A DNA stretch of 64,000 nucleotides. Origin: Diphasiastrum complanatum (Eukaryota; Streptophyta; Lycopodiopsida; Lycopodiales; Lycopodiaceae). The stretch covers positions 34,409,098-34,473,097 of the forward strand of contig CM055109.1 of the NCBI GenBank assembly GCA_029204225.1, in the 5' to 3' direction. The first letter of the stretch is position 1; every line of letters starts with the position of its first letter. The position numbers and the translations under genes are program-made. This document shows positions 37,601 to 48,034 of the stretch, piece after piece. The notes beneath the pieces are model-generated. The model ran no database searches and was not told the DNA's origin. It saw nothing but the letters and a program-made list of their open reading frames with translations.

Positions 37601-37927
37601 TGGACAAAGAGATGCTCGTAATTCTCCTCGGCCCAAAACATGAGGAAGTTATTGCTGCTGGTTCAAAATTAAAAGCAACAAATTCTTGAGATTTTCAAGA
37701 AAAGTTCTTCCCTTTCTAAATTTGGCATTCACAATGCAGGACATGGACGCAGTGTAACAGTTGTGTGTGCTTTGCTAATGGCGTTGGGTGTCGTTGAGAC
37801 TTGGAGAGATGCAGAGAATCTAGTAAAGAGGCACCGTCCTTGCATTCGTTTGAACAAACCACAGAAAGAGAGCCTTCAGGAATGGAGTAAGTTTGGTGCT
37901 GGTCAGAAGAAGTCACAGGCTAAATGA
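28676..37927 (+). CDS. Dual-specificity phosphatase-like protein, two exons
   Basis: Exon 1 is 28676-29213 and exon 2 is 37740-37927; the join is in phase and gives 241 residues. The donor is G|GTATGTA and the acceptor ACAATGCAG. The N-terminus is hydrophobic (residues about 4-45), suggesting membrane anchoring. Residues 98-110 ([13 protein letters not shown]) and the PTWD block around D147 fit the phosphatase fold. The signature HCAFGHGRS spans residues 176-184, with catalytic Cys177 and Arg183 (HCxxGxxRS); the intron lies inside this loop. The C-terminus has [16 protein letters not shown], usual for the family. Similar plant proteins are annotated as dual-specificity or YnbD-like phosphatases; the substrate is unknown. 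The reading frame is intact despite the 8.5-kb intron packed with transposons. Confidence 0.85.
29690..29775 (-). repeat. Possible tRNA-derived SINE head
   Basis: On the minus strand, tggtatggtgctagag resembles an RNA polymerase III A box, and about 40 bases later gttcaaacc fits the B-box consensus GWTCRANNC. The rest of the tRNA fold is not preserved, so it is not a tRNA gene. It lies in the phosphatase intron. Evidence is limited to the two boxes. Confidence 0.3.
30401..30622. mobile_element. hAT-type MITE 1 with 8-bp target duplication
   Basis: The element at 30409-30614 (206 bases) starts caatgttgcatgc and ends gtgaaacattg, giving terminal inverted ends CAATGTT. It is flanked on both sides by ctctagac (30401-30408 and 30615-30622), a perfect 8-bp duplication as made by hAT transposases. 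The interior is rich in ttcgaac motifs and has no ORF. Confidence 0.85.
30715..31023 (-). mobile_element. LTR of chromovirus 2, distal part
   Basis: This DNA continues the LTR that begins on the minus strand at 35213; chromovirus 1 interrupts it. It ends tgacaaaaca on the minus strand (plus 30715 onward tgttttgtca), pairing with tgttacattcc at the other end. The two parts together are about 540 bases. The assignment depends on the nesting model, since no second copy of this LTR is seen. Confidence 0.5.
31304..31492 (-). pseudogene. Chromodomain of chromovirus 1 integrase
   Basis: The frame reads [17 protein letters not shown] followed by [19 protein letters not shown] and a short tail. The PxxIxDxR and L(I/V)RWKG...DxTWE pattern identifies the chromodomain at the C-terminus of chromoviral integrases, thought to guide insertion to chromatin marks. 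It stops just before the polypurine tract, as expected. Confidence 0.85.
31598..31925. mobile_element. hAT-type MITE 2 inserted in chromovirus 1 integrase
   Basis: The element at 31606-31917 (312 bases) begins caatgtttcttcgaaac and ends catgaaacattg, with terminal inverted CAATGTTTC. Identical 8-bp flanks atatgcgg lie at 31598-31605 and 31918-31925. It splits the integrase C-terminal coding sequence ([19 protein letters not shown]-like upstream, chromodomain downstream). Its termini match MITE 1, so the two belong to one family. Confidence 0.87.
31926..33390 (-). pseudogene. Chromovirus 1 pol: RT joined directly to integrase, RNase H deleted
   Basis: RT starts about 33330 (degenerate) and includes [32 protein letters not shown] and the active site [11 protein letters not shown]. 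After RQAKLYA the same frame passes at about 32697 into [18 protein letters not shown], the start of the integrase core. RT thumb, RNase H and the integrase zinc finger are therefore missing in one in-frame deletion of roughly 1 kb. The integrase core continues with [28 protein letters not shown] and [17 protein letters not shown] in shifting frames. Confidence 0.85.
33397..34715 (-). pseudogene. Chromovirus 1 gag and protease remnant
   Basis: Gag would start at 34715 ([12 protein letters not shown]), only ten bases from the LTR. After an in-frame stop it continues [32 protein letters not shown] and LDVYLQDFQ. The frame 34176-33397 carries the zinc knuckle [14 protein letters not shown] and the protease motif [17 protein letters not shown], with DDG instead of DSG, then [10 protein letters not shown]. 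The first zinc knuckle is intact. At least two breaks prevent a full-length Gag. Confidence 0.88.
34985..35213 (-). mobile_element. LTR of chromovirus 2, proximal part
   Basis: On the minus strand it begins tgttacattccgataacaaa directly after a polypurine tract (aggagggggaaggaa, plus 35214-35228). It is cut at about 34985 by chromovirus 1. An LTR starting TG right after a purine run is the standard end of an LTR retrotransposon. Confidence 0.6.
35214..35965 (-). pseudogene. Chromovirus 2 integrase C-terminus and chromodomain remnant
   Basis: Reading the minus strand, a HPQTDGQ-like block ([10 protein letters not shown], with substitutions) and [14 protein letters not shown]-like residues appear near 35960-35850. 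[13 protein letters not shown] and a KLSP[11 protein letters not shown] block follow around 35840-35530, and then the chromodomain [26 protein letters not shown] near 35300. The domain order matches a gypsy chromovirus. Stops and small shifts occur throughout and everything upstream of the integrase core is missing. Confidence 0.75.
35966..36347 (+). mobile_element. LTR D, probable 5' LTR of another LTR element
   Basis: The DNA immediately left of the primer-binding site ends cttggtttataaca, a usual LTR end. The left border is uncertain; it probably lies where chromovirus 2 integrase sequence stops. No second LTR copy is seen. Confidence 0.4.
36348..36357 (+). other. Primer-binding site for initiator tRNA-Met
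   Basis: The sequence tggtatcaga matches ten bases of the plant initiator tRNA-Met complementary primer site, two bases or fewer from an LTR-like end. Confidence 0.65.
36750..37240 (+). pseudogene. Gag fragment of the LTR D element
   Basis: The frame around 36985-37160 reads [40 protein letters not shown] and IDHLW. Hydrophobic residues around IHLxGxAxxW, followed by W-x-x-F/L spacing, are typical of retrotransposon Gag. Multiple stops surround it. It follows the primer-binding site by about 600 bases on the same strand. Confidence 0.6.
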
Positions 37928-39190
37928 CATGCCATGTACAAGAGCTTAAAGTGAATGCTATGCCGATGAATTATTTCAACTCTGGATTCAATTCTGGCAT
38001 CCTCATGAAACAACAGTGGATTTGTGATTGGGATTTATTTGGTTGTCATACATTCTAATGAACTTCTGTTTCACAGTAAAATAAGTAGTTCACTTCAAAA
38101 TTTAAGCTTTGCATGTACTTGCAATCATGATGAATAGTTGTTGATAGTGATGCGATGGAGGTTTGTGTACAAGTTCTTTTAGCCATCCATGACATACTGG
38201 GTAGATCAATGGCTTAGAGTACTTGCTTACAAGACTCCGGTTGAGCAACAGCATTGTTGAAATAGATGTGGTATATGCTATCAGCATTGATATAGTGAAG
38301 GTACAGCATATTGTGATGGAAAAATAATCTATTCAATACAGCAACCATTTGTGACTGCTCCAATGTTTTATCTTGGTTTTGATAGCTCTTTGGTTTTGTT
38401 TGTACTATCTTTTGATGTGTTATTACCAGTAAGTGATTCCATACAGTCGTATAACAGGAAAATGTCTCTATATTTTGCATTCTCCTCAATTATCTCCTTC
38501 AATGCCACAGTTAGGTCGATCTGTGATCTAAACATGGCACAAACAGTTTAGTCACTGTTAGAAAGATGTCTATTTAAGATTGCTTGCATACTCGTATCTT
38601 GCATTGAATAAAAATTTGTCTAAACCCTTTGTTTTTCCTGCCTACAATTGGTAACTCCACTACACATGATAAAAACCTTAAACATAAAACAACCTACCCA
38701 CATCCTGATTCTTGTGTCTGTTGTTTAGAGACCATTTGGTGTTTGTAAGAATGCATGTTGCCCGCAGTTTGGTGATGAAGCAAATGAGATTTCACGAGAA
38801 AGATGAATATAGTAGTCTTATGGAGTTTTATGCAAGTGTGGATGTGACTATCATTGTAGATAGCCAGTAGCAGCTAGAAAAAAGCCTATTGGACAACTAG
38901 TTCTTCCAAGGCCATGAACAGTTTGTCCTGAATTCAATGTCCTCTTTATCGGATGGCCAGAAAATCTACTGGCTTGATAAACATTATGAGAGCCGTTAAT
39001 AATTCCCAATAATCAATTAAATATGTTTATTTTTTTTCCAAAGGTTTTGAATCCAAATTGTAAGCATGTTTCCCTTGAAACCTCAAAGTTTTAAAAATCT
39101 AAAAAAAGCTAAGTTGTTTTCTTACTCCACTGGCAAGCTGCTTGCTGGCAAGTGTCAAGGCATAAACATTTGAGAATTTGCCCATCAAGT
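37928..39190. other. 3' flank of the phosphatase gene and unassigned DNA
   Basis: AT-rich sequence. The first few hundred bases are probably 3' UTR. Short ORFs on both strands lack recognisable motifs. Confidence 0.4.
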
Positions 39191-39194
39191 AAGG

Positions 39195-39556
39195 ATGCGT
39201 GAAGAAGCTCCTATTAAAAATTTCGCATAGCTGTTGGTTGGAGGTGGACTTGCTTGGCCAAGGAGAAGCACCTATATCAAATTTTGCATTGGTGTTGGTC
39301 AGGACTTGCCACTTAACAAGTGGACTTGCTGGGCAAGGGTTGGCAGGTCCAAAGAATCCTCAGATTTGGCCCTACATGGCAAGCATAGGGTGTTGAGATT
39401 AAGCAAGATCGAACATTTTGGGGGACATCCCACCACAAGTAGACATGTCCCATGTTGGCATCATATCTTGCCACATATAGTGCCACTAGGGGACATACCA
39501 CCACAAGCAGACTTGTCCCATGTTGGCATCATATCTTGCCACAGTGCCATTAGGGG
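39195..39556. repeat. Local tandem duplications (about 85 and 68 bp)
   Basis: Two diverged copies of a segment (gaagctcctattaaaaattt / gaagcacctatatcaaattt) lie at about 39200 and 39265. A clear 68-bp tandem pair follows at 39422-39489 and 39490-39556 (gggacat-ccaccacaag ... catgttggcatcatatcttg). No coding role is seen. Confidence 0.7.
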
Positions 39557-40050
39557 TATGTCCCACCTTTTGTGAAAGGTGGAGAGGTCAATTGAAGTGG
39601 CCGCAACCAATGGGAGGAAAGTATTATGGGCCCTCTCCCACTTACCATGCTCCCATGTGAAAGATATTTTATGAATTTGATTATTATCTATGGCCAAAAT
39701 AAGTCTTTGCAAAAAAAATGACTATCCTCCAAATCGAAAATTTGACATTGTTTGAAACCTCAACTTTGTAGAAACTATTGCCAAAGATTCATAATAGACA
39801 CCAAGATAAACTTTTTCAAGATGGGAATCTCATTGCAAGGAACAAGCAAGTTTTCTTCCGTGTGTTAAAATGGACATCCAAAGTAACTTGGAATATTTTC
39901 TTGAGATGAGAAGAAGTAAACAAGTATGAATTTGGGCATAATAAGGAACTTGGATTATTTTTTCAAATTAGAATTTGTTTGCAAGGAATAATATGCAGTT
40001 ATGAAAAGAGAGCTTGCAAGCAATTATGCAAGAAGAGAAGACTATGAGCT

Positions 40051-40106
40051 TTGAGATGGTAGGATGAGAAGATGGGACCTAGATGGTAGGATGAGAAGAT
40101 GGGACC
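40051..40106. repeat. 27-bp tandem duplication
   Basis: Two adjacent copies of agatggtaggatgagaagat followed by gggacct. Confidence 0.85.
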
Positions 40107-40479
40107 TACTAACCTACCAACTGAAACTTACTAGTAAAGTACACCTTGGACTACACTCCTCAAAAAAGCTTGAAAAACTCCAAGGCTCCGAATTATTGTA
40201 CGACCTTAGAGTAGTTTTCCTAAGAAAAAAGGCTTCATTAAGGGAAGAAGTTTAGAAACACTTTGAGAGAGAAAATGGGCTTGTGAAAAGGTTGCCAAAT
40301 TTTCCATTGCCAATCTCGCATGGATCTTCTATCTTGAGCATTTTATGAAAGTGCTAAAGGACTTCGTGAGATGAAAGGCAAGGCTAGAAGGTTAGCTTCT
40401 TCAAGAATCTTTGTTTACATCACACATTATTTATCACGTGATGAAGAAGATGAATATGTTGAAGGTGAATAACCACAAG

Positions 40480-40930
40480 GTGTTATAAGAAATATGTCAC
40501 TGAGATGTACTCTCCACCTTCATTTGAGATTAGCACCTTGATATTGATGCTAAGTTGGTTCTCAATACGAGCTTTGAAATTCAAAAAAGTATCAAACACG
40601 ATTGATTTTGAAGATAAAAGGTAGATCCAAGCAAATCTACTATACTCATCAACATATGACATAAACATGAAATATGACTTCTAGTACTTGAAAAATGCAC
40701 ATAAGAATGAAGCAATTGCAAAGGTGAAGTAGATTTTTTAGATGGATCATGAGAAAGATAATCTATGTGTTTTAGCCAAAGCACATGCCTCACAAGCCTT
40801 CCCACACTTTGATAAGGAGTGTGGGGCAAGAACGTGGATGGCAAGCAAGACCCCCTCTAGGGAAAGAGACAACCACAAGCATGGCAAGGGGGAGGCAAAA
40901 CAACGAGGGCCGAACAAGATCACTAGAAAA
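40480..40930 (-). pseudogene. Ty1/copia pol fragment (GAG-pre-integrase and integrase)
   Basis: On the minus strand a CxACALAKTHRLSFS block (about 40800-40747) is the end of the GAG-pre-integrase region. The frame 40668-40483 then gives YVDEYSRFAWIYLLSSKS and FDTFLNFKARIENQLS, the classic start of the copia integrase core, with the catalytic DD/E partner region NEGGEYIS. A frameshift joins them. The remainder of pol is absent. Confidence 0.85.
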
Positions 40931-40969
40931 TCCACTCCCCCCATACATAAAGCCTTGTTGTATCTATAG

Positions 40970-43100
40970 GAACACTTAAATGTGAATCAAACCTGCTCAA
41001 AATAAACTTGAGTAAATACTTGTAAGATACATTTACTATAAATAAATGTTTATTAATAATAGACAATTTTTTTTATTTATAACATTTTTTTTACAATGCT
41101 TTATGTCGGGATCAGTCCCCCTCCTCTACTTAAGGGGCCTTTCCCTATACATTAAGAACACTTTAATGTCTATTGCAATCATTCATCAATTGTGTTTGGG
41201 TCAGCTTGAAAGAAATCTTCCGAGTTGGCTTATCATTGGAATTGGAAACATTTGGCTCATCCATCTTCTAAGGATTTTGCGTCCTTTCTATATTTCTAGC
41301 TCCATAGTTGAGGTTGGTAGCTAGCTCTCTTTCTTCAACTCAACTAGATGAGGAGTAGCTTTTGGATGGTGAATTTCAAGTCCATGGTTGATGATCAATG
41401 CAAGTCTATGGTAAAATCAAGACATCAAGGTCAGATTCAAGGGGGTAATACACTTTGGTCAATTTGACATGTGTTTTTTTTTTTAGAATGATGAAATTTA
41501 AAGGCAATTCACAACAATGTATACACGATGTTGCCAAAGAAAAAAGAGTATCACAAAGAGTGTGAGGGCAATGCTAAAAGGTAAAAAGGTTTCAAACTCT
41601 TATTGGACTGAAGCTATGAATACATTTGATTAACTTTCGAATTAGTCTCCTACATGAGCTTTAAAGGGTTTAATGCCAAATTAAGTATAGTCAAAAGTTA
41701 AGCTAAATCTTTGTCACCTTTAAGTCTTTAAAATATACTACATTTGTTCATATGCCTAAAGAAAAGTGTCAAAAGTTGGATGAAGAAGCAATCTATTAGC
41801 AAAGTTTCCAATTCATTTAAGGTGTGTACATTATGAATATGAGTGCTTGCATCTTTGTAGCTTAGGTCTCTAATCTTTTTAGCACGATGTTTTACTCCAC
41901 TTCATCATTTCAATCTTTATTCATGCTAGTCAAGGGAGGAGAGTTTTGTATGGGGAGGAGGTCACTAGTTTAAATTAGGAGCAAGAAGATGGCATTGCTT
42001 TCATTCCAACCACAATTTATTCAATTAAGCTCCAACATATGATGAACTAGATTTGATGAAGCATCATTTGTTGTGCTTGAGAGGAGGCTTTTAATACAAG
42101 ATAAGTTGTGCAACAGGAATAGCTAGCTCGGATTTTAGGTGGGGCATCGTAGTTTGAAGCATTGTAGTTGAGAGGCACCTAGAGTTAGCTTCTGGAGGAT
42201 TGCACTTTGCCAAAGATTTTTGCAGGCAAGTGTAAGAGTTGACCATCTTTTGTGCATGCTGAATATAGAAATTTACACCCTTGGACTCATACACAGATTC
42301 ATGGATGATATCAATGGGATTTGCAGTGGTCACGTTTAAAAGAACGATGTATGTCATTTGTATTTCTTGTCATTTATTTCAGGTCTCAATTAATCTTCAT
42401 GACTATATGGTTGTTCTTTGTGCATGCCTGCTGCAAGAGATACTCATGAAGTGTGGTTGGATGGGTGAAACTTCTTCCACAAACCTATCCATGCAATTAC
42501 GAATGTACTCAACCCATATGAGCATCGGCCTTCAGTTGCATGATGGCTGGAGCTCTTACAAAAACAATTTTTACACTGAGCATGGGCCTAAGATGAGACA
42601 ATCGAAAGAGTAACACAAATGTGATTTTAAGCACTAGCTTGGATTGAGTAAGGGTTAAGGACAAGGACAAAGAGATGATGATGGAGCCTCTGACATGGCA
42701 AGGGATTGTAGGGTCAAACACCGTAGAGTGGCCACAAACATCTAATCCCGAAATTGTTCAACTTTTGGTTGCAATTGAAACTTTTCCACCTGTTCACTCA
42801 TTCATATAAAGAGGCAAAACCATTTGACGATTTAGCAGTGTGAGTGCCTGATGTTTTGCAGCAACTTGCACCTTGTTTTTCGTACCAAGGAGATGGGCAA
42901 GATCATGTATGCAAGAGCCCAATGTTAGAACAACAACCATGGAGCAAATTAAGGATGTGAATGTATGCAACAGGCATACATGTATGGAAGTGTGCTTTAC
43001 ACTTCAAGGCAATGAAGTTATCTGTTCTAATCAGGAATAACATGAACAATTAACACTTAATTTCACAAATTCTGCTAAATTGACCCAAGGGAACTTCCAT
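40970..43100. other. No recognised gene
   Basis: AT-rich region with several ORFs of 70-110 codons on both strands (for example minus 42091-42357 and plus 42281-42613). They overlap each other and carry no motif I recognise. They may be old transposon coding DNA downstream of the dehydrogenase gene. Confidence 0.35.
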
Positions 43101-43158
43101 GGTTTGACTCATTGTGGATCCTGCAAATCTCAGACATCCATCTATTCAAAAGCACATT

Positions 43159-45613
43159 TCATTCTGGATAAACCATCTTCTTAGTAGCACCACCATCGAC
43201 CACAAACTGTTGACCTGTGATGAAGCCTGAACATTCTTCGTCACTCAAAAATAAGCATAATAGAGCTACATCATTGGGAACACCAACACGACCTACAGGA
43301 TGCCATTGATGATCCTCTGGCCTTAACGCACTTTTGCCCAAGGGATTTGTATTTATCCACCCTGGCAACACTGCATTTACACGCACCTTTCCAGCTAATG
43401 TGATTGCCTGTCCATATGATAAGAGTTTCATCAATAATGCCCAAGTGAAAAGAGCACCCCTAGGTTTTCATGCACCATTGTAGGAAATTTAAAGTGCTGC
43501 AGTGAATAGACACATCATACAAAACTGTATTGAATGGATGTACCAATACCAGGTGAAATTGATTGTGCAAGTCAATGGCATAATTGTCATACTGGTTGCA
43601 TATTTTAGTTAAATGATTGCTTCATAAGCTGACAAGTGACAGAGAGATTCCGGTGCAACTGTGCAAAAATCAAACAATAGCCAGTAGTTTTGAAACATTT
43701 GCAACATATGAAATAAAATCAGAATAGATCTAGCATAACCAGTTGTGAAAAATGTAAGGAGCACAAGCTTCTTGATTCTTAGGAATCTGAACGCCAAGTT
43801 ACCAAGACAACAGTTCAGGTTTTCTTTGAATTAAGCTTCTGAGTAATATAAAGAAGTTTCTCAAGTTTGAAAAATGAAAAGCTACCTACAGGGTAGCAAT
43901 TTGGACCAGAAGGGAGAGCCATGAAATGGATGCATCAACCTTGAAAGAAGTATCAAAATGTAAAAGAAGGAAAAGAAAGCAATAATAAGCACATTTTCCA
44001 GCATAATTTCTAGAGAAAAATGTCAGAGAAATAGGACTTGAATCACTAACGTTTCTAGCCTTTGAGTGGAACATATTATTTGTTCCAATAAAAACAAGAA
44101 ATGCTTCTTTGCAATACCTGTGAATGAGTCAGACCACAAAGACCAGCTTTAGCTGCACTATATCCTTCTGTAAATGGTTCACTTTGAAGTGCCCGTGTAC
44201 TAGAGATGTGAATTATGCTTGATTCACCAGGTGGCATGTACGGGATCACACATTCTGATAAATAGAAAGCTCCATTGAGGTTTGTTGCAATTGTGTCAGC
44301 AAAAGATTTGATTCTGTCCATGTCGAGGTTAGCGTTTGCCCTTGCTGAACAGAAACCAATCCCAGAATCACCAAGTAATTATCAGAAAATAAGCTTGCAA
44401 TAGGTCTGTGTCAAATAACCTCTTTGCTCATAGTTGAAAGTAGGAAAACATTATGAGCTGCCAGACAGTATATAAGGGACTTGTAAATCTGCTGCATTTA
44501 ACCTGATGCGTGATAATTTTTTGGTTGAAAAAGGAGAAGAAATTTATTTGTTCATCTTAGCTTGAAGATTTTTGTACTACAACCAATTCAAATTGGAATG
44601 TATGTAACTTACAAAGTCATCTATGTCAATGATAGAGCAGTCACAAATAGTTACTTGTGAACTTTCATTTCAGTCACAAATAGTTACTTGTGAACTTTCA
44701 TTTCAGTTTACTGATTAAACAGCTTGTATGGGAGCAGAAGCTTTAGGTCAAACGCACACAAGCAACCACATAGACAACCATGCAATGCTTAGATTGGCAG
44801 TGACACCCTAATAAGTGTTTGATCTTTGAGCAATAAATACAACTGGATAGGTAGGTATCTTAGTCAAAAAGATACACTGCTCACCTGCATTATTTACAAG
44901 AACATGGATGTGGTTCCCAAAGTGGTGAACAGCCTCTTCTACAATCCGCTTAGCTTGGGAAGGGTCCTGAATATCAGCTTGTACAAAATGAAATCGATCC
45001 AAAGGCAGCTTCTTGGCTGACATCACTGAACTAGTCTTCTGCTGGTCACCATCATCTAGCTCCCTTAGATCTGAACCTATAACTTGGTATCCCTGTCGAG
45101 AAAAAGTGCTCAGCATAATGCACCTATTCTGCATGCTAATCCTGTTCGCATTCTCGCTGGACATGTACGTTCAAACATACATAGCAATTTTTGAAAATGC
45201 ACACACATACAACACATTTTGTTGGGCCATATTGTTACCAAGAAAGATATACCTATTGATCCTCTCAAGATGTCTATACGACACACCTTTTCAAGATATC
45301 TGTAAACAAGAGTCCTCCCAATCCCCGTCGGTCTGGCAACACCAGTGATAATTGCAGTGCGCGGTTTTTTTTTCCGCTGCTTTTCGTCTAAAACTTCGAC
45401 CAGAGTTTCTGCTCCTACATTATCCTCCATCTTCCTTGAAAGTCCGGTACTTTGGGGAGCTTGTGAAAATACAATGTTATGGATTCTTTTGACTACCTTT
45501 GTCCAAGCTAACGAATTGTGATAAAATAACCCACCGCAGTGTCCCCGATGAATGAGCTTATCCAAGCTGATCTGAAGGTGTGAGCTATTCTGCAAAACCA
45601 GAGGCATGTGCAT
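43159..45613 (-). CDS. Short-chain dehydrogenase/reductase, four exons
   Basis: Exons are 45613-45287, 45092-44885, 44344-44118 and 43407-43159; all joins are in phase. From the ATG at 45613 the product is about 336 residues; an internal ATG at 45430 would give 275. Numbered from 45430: the nucleotide-binding turn ITGVARPTGIG around 29-37 (two residues longer than the usual TGxxxGIG), NNAG at 114-117, active-site Ser166, and Tyr179 with Lys183 in GYSAAKAG. The C-terminal block includes VNAVLPGWINTNPLG and SGFITGQQFVVDGG. The family reduces or oxidises alcohols, sugars or ketones with NAD(P); the substrate cannot be told. The extra 61 N-terminal residues are basic and could be an organelle targeting peptide. 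Confidence 0.85.
44634..44703. repeat. 33-bp tandem duplication in SDR intron 2
   Basis: Two adjacent copies of cagtcacaaatagttacttg followed by tgaactttcattt, in the intron between exons 2 and 3 of the dehydrogenase. Confidence 0.85.
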
Positions 45614-45785
45614 TACCTGCGCTAACAGCAACAGAACCCAACAAGCAAATTCCTTTAGAAGCCCACATGAATGATGAAAACTTTCTACTTAGTTGACGGC
45701 TTGTGCGAAAATATACCCACCGCAGTGTCCTTGAAGGATAAGCTTTTTCGAGCTGATCTGAAGGTGTGAGCTATTCTGCAAAATT
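45526..45785. repeat. Diverged duplication of the SDR 5' region
   Basis: A block with acccaccgcagtgtcc and agctgatctgaaggtgtgag and ctattctgcaaaa occurs at 45526-45600, inside the putative N-terminal coding extension, and again at 45708-45785 upstream. Period about 182. Confidence 0.8.
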
Positions 45786-45983
45786 TGGCCCATGTTCTAA
45801 CAAATTCTTACTCTCTGAACATAAATGTCTGCACAATCACGACTCCATCATCAAACGGCATTTTTATCTAGTGAACATAACATTCTTCAGGGCAAAACTC
45901 TCCTAGCTAGAAAGTTTATAAACACAAATGAGCATTGAGAAAAAACTTCGGATTTAAGGGTTTGCTATCACCATGTCGTTACA

Positions 45984-46316
45984 GCAATGCAGGAATAAGT
46001 ACTCCTTTGCAATGCAGGAATAAGTACTCCTTACTACTTACTGCCTCTATCACCACTAGCTCTACCTCTTAAATAAGCTTCAATAATCCTATTGCCCCAC
46101 AATTCAAAATGATGTCCACTTCATGTGTTCTATTTAACATATTGTGCAGCCAAGCTCTCTACATCACAGTTATCTTTCTTGGGAATAATGATCATCATAA
46201 CAGCTTTGAAAAGCACCCATCTTTGTAGTTACCTCATCATAGTTATCTTTCTTGGGAATAATGATCATCATAACAGCATTGAAAAGCACCCATCTTTGTA
46301 GTTACCTCCGAACTGC
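45984..46316. repeat. Two short tandem duplications (25 and 73 bp)
   Basis: A 25-bp unit around gcaatgcaggaataagtact is doubled at about 45984-46032. A 73-bp unit starting gttatctttcttgggaataa is doubled at 46169 and 46242, with one or two differences. No gene is seen from 45790 to 46790. Confidence 0.85.
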
Positions 46317-46797
46317 TATTTTTTTCTAGCAAGAAAGGCAGCTGATGCACAAAAATCTCAAGAAGGGCTATAATATTCAAAACAACAATCTTCTCAGCTT
46401 CATGGAATTTTTGTCAAGCTCCAGTCTTGAATTAAACTCCTTCTAACTTGTATTTACACCTTGTAACCACCTAGTTAGGTCGGCGGGTACATACAAAGAA
46501 CTACAATTATGTGTGATATAACATAACTAGTAGAACTTTAACTACTTTAGGAACAATAAATACAAACTGTTAGTTGAACCATGATTCAGCTACATTTCTA
46601 ACAATCCAAATCCATGTTAAGTATTCTGTAAATTATAATATGTTCAAGCTTCTACCTTGGAAAATGATGGTACTTGAAACAAGTGCATTGTGGCAAGCCA
46701 TAGGGCCCTGCCTTTGCAATATGTGTTAAACTGGACTTTATTAAAGTTTTTCTAATGAATTTTTTTAAGCACACATGTAGTATATTGGTGAATGATC

Positions 46798-47318
46798 TTA
46801 CCAACAAGTGTATGTAGATTCAAAAATGTTTTTTGAATTTTGTATATTTGTCCAAACATGATCCAATTGTGTGTGCTTTGGCATCAAGTTTCTTTCGCTC
46901 CTCCTTTGGCACATGTACATAGGCCTTACATCCAATGACATGATCACGATTCTGAACCGCGTTTCAGAATAGTGGTGCAACTATGCTTCAAAATGAAAAA
47001 TCTGAAAAAAAAAAAAAAAAAAAAAAAACAAACAAACAAACAAACAAACAAACAAAATTACAAAGGGACAGAATTTCAAAGTTGAAGAAATGAAGTGCTT
47101 CTCTCTCACTTGGAAAAATCCAAAAGAAAATTTTCAGAATTCTGGCTAGGCTGACCACACCTTGGAAGATAGTGTATATCATATTGAGACATCAGTGATT
47201 CAAGTTTTTGGAAATTTTTGTTTATGCTTAATGCATCAATATTCATGTCGATGATTATAACAATTGGTGTGGTTTTGGCAATGTTGCTAAATATTATGTT
47301 TAGTTGTTCAATGAACAT
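46798..47318 (-). pseudogene. Endonuclease (EEP-type) remnant of the Helentron-like element
   Basis: The frame 47318-47106 includes FIEQLNIIFSNIAKTTPIVI, then IIDMNIDALS and FQKLESLMSQYDIHYLPRC. The D-x-N-x-D box is the catalytic GDFNxD motif of exonuclease-endonuclease-phosphatase nucleases, with Gly changed to Ile. After an insert with an A run and CAAA repeats, 46980-46798 gives TQLDHVWTNIQNSKNIF and a TCW-stop-DHSPIY end, the closing LDHxWTN and SDHxP motifs of the same fold. A LINE endonuclease is the alternative; the helicase upstream favours a Helentron. Confidence 0.65.
47005..47058. repeat. (A)n(CAAA)n tract inside the endonuclease remnant
   Basis: A run of about 24 A followed by seven or eight CAAA units on the plus strand, between the two halves of the nuclease frame. 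It resembles the tail of a small retroposed insert in plus orientation. Confidence 0.85.
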
Positions 47319-47736
47319 GAAAATAGTAGAATTTGGTTGTCTGTATATTGCAAAATTGTGTGGCTTGTAAGTTTGATAGTAAATGTAGCATGAATAATTT
47401 CTGTGTACAACGTTCTTAAATAACTGAACATTTCAAGGTGTTCAATTTTATGATACAATATTGTTGATCTTGTAAAGGCATAATTGTCAATGGCTTTGAA
47501 GGTTGTTGGAAAATAAAGTAGCAGGTAATGGCCATTGGGAGGGCCATTACCATAAATAATCCAGGACCCGACAGCGAGTGGCGGATACCATGAGTTGTCC
47601 GGGGACCGGATTATTTGTGGTAGTGGTTCGACCAATGGACCATTACCTCACGTAATTGCCTTTGGCCTGATTTTTTTTTTTTTACCCTCGCGATTTTTCT
47701 CTCCCTCCACTCAGGGCTCTGTCCACTCGGTGCTCT

Positions 47737-48034
<298 letters not shown>

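Noticed and set aside
42091-42613. Overlapping ORFs on both strands
   Set aside because: They overlap each other, lack motifs and have no supporting splice sites or homologue that I recognise.
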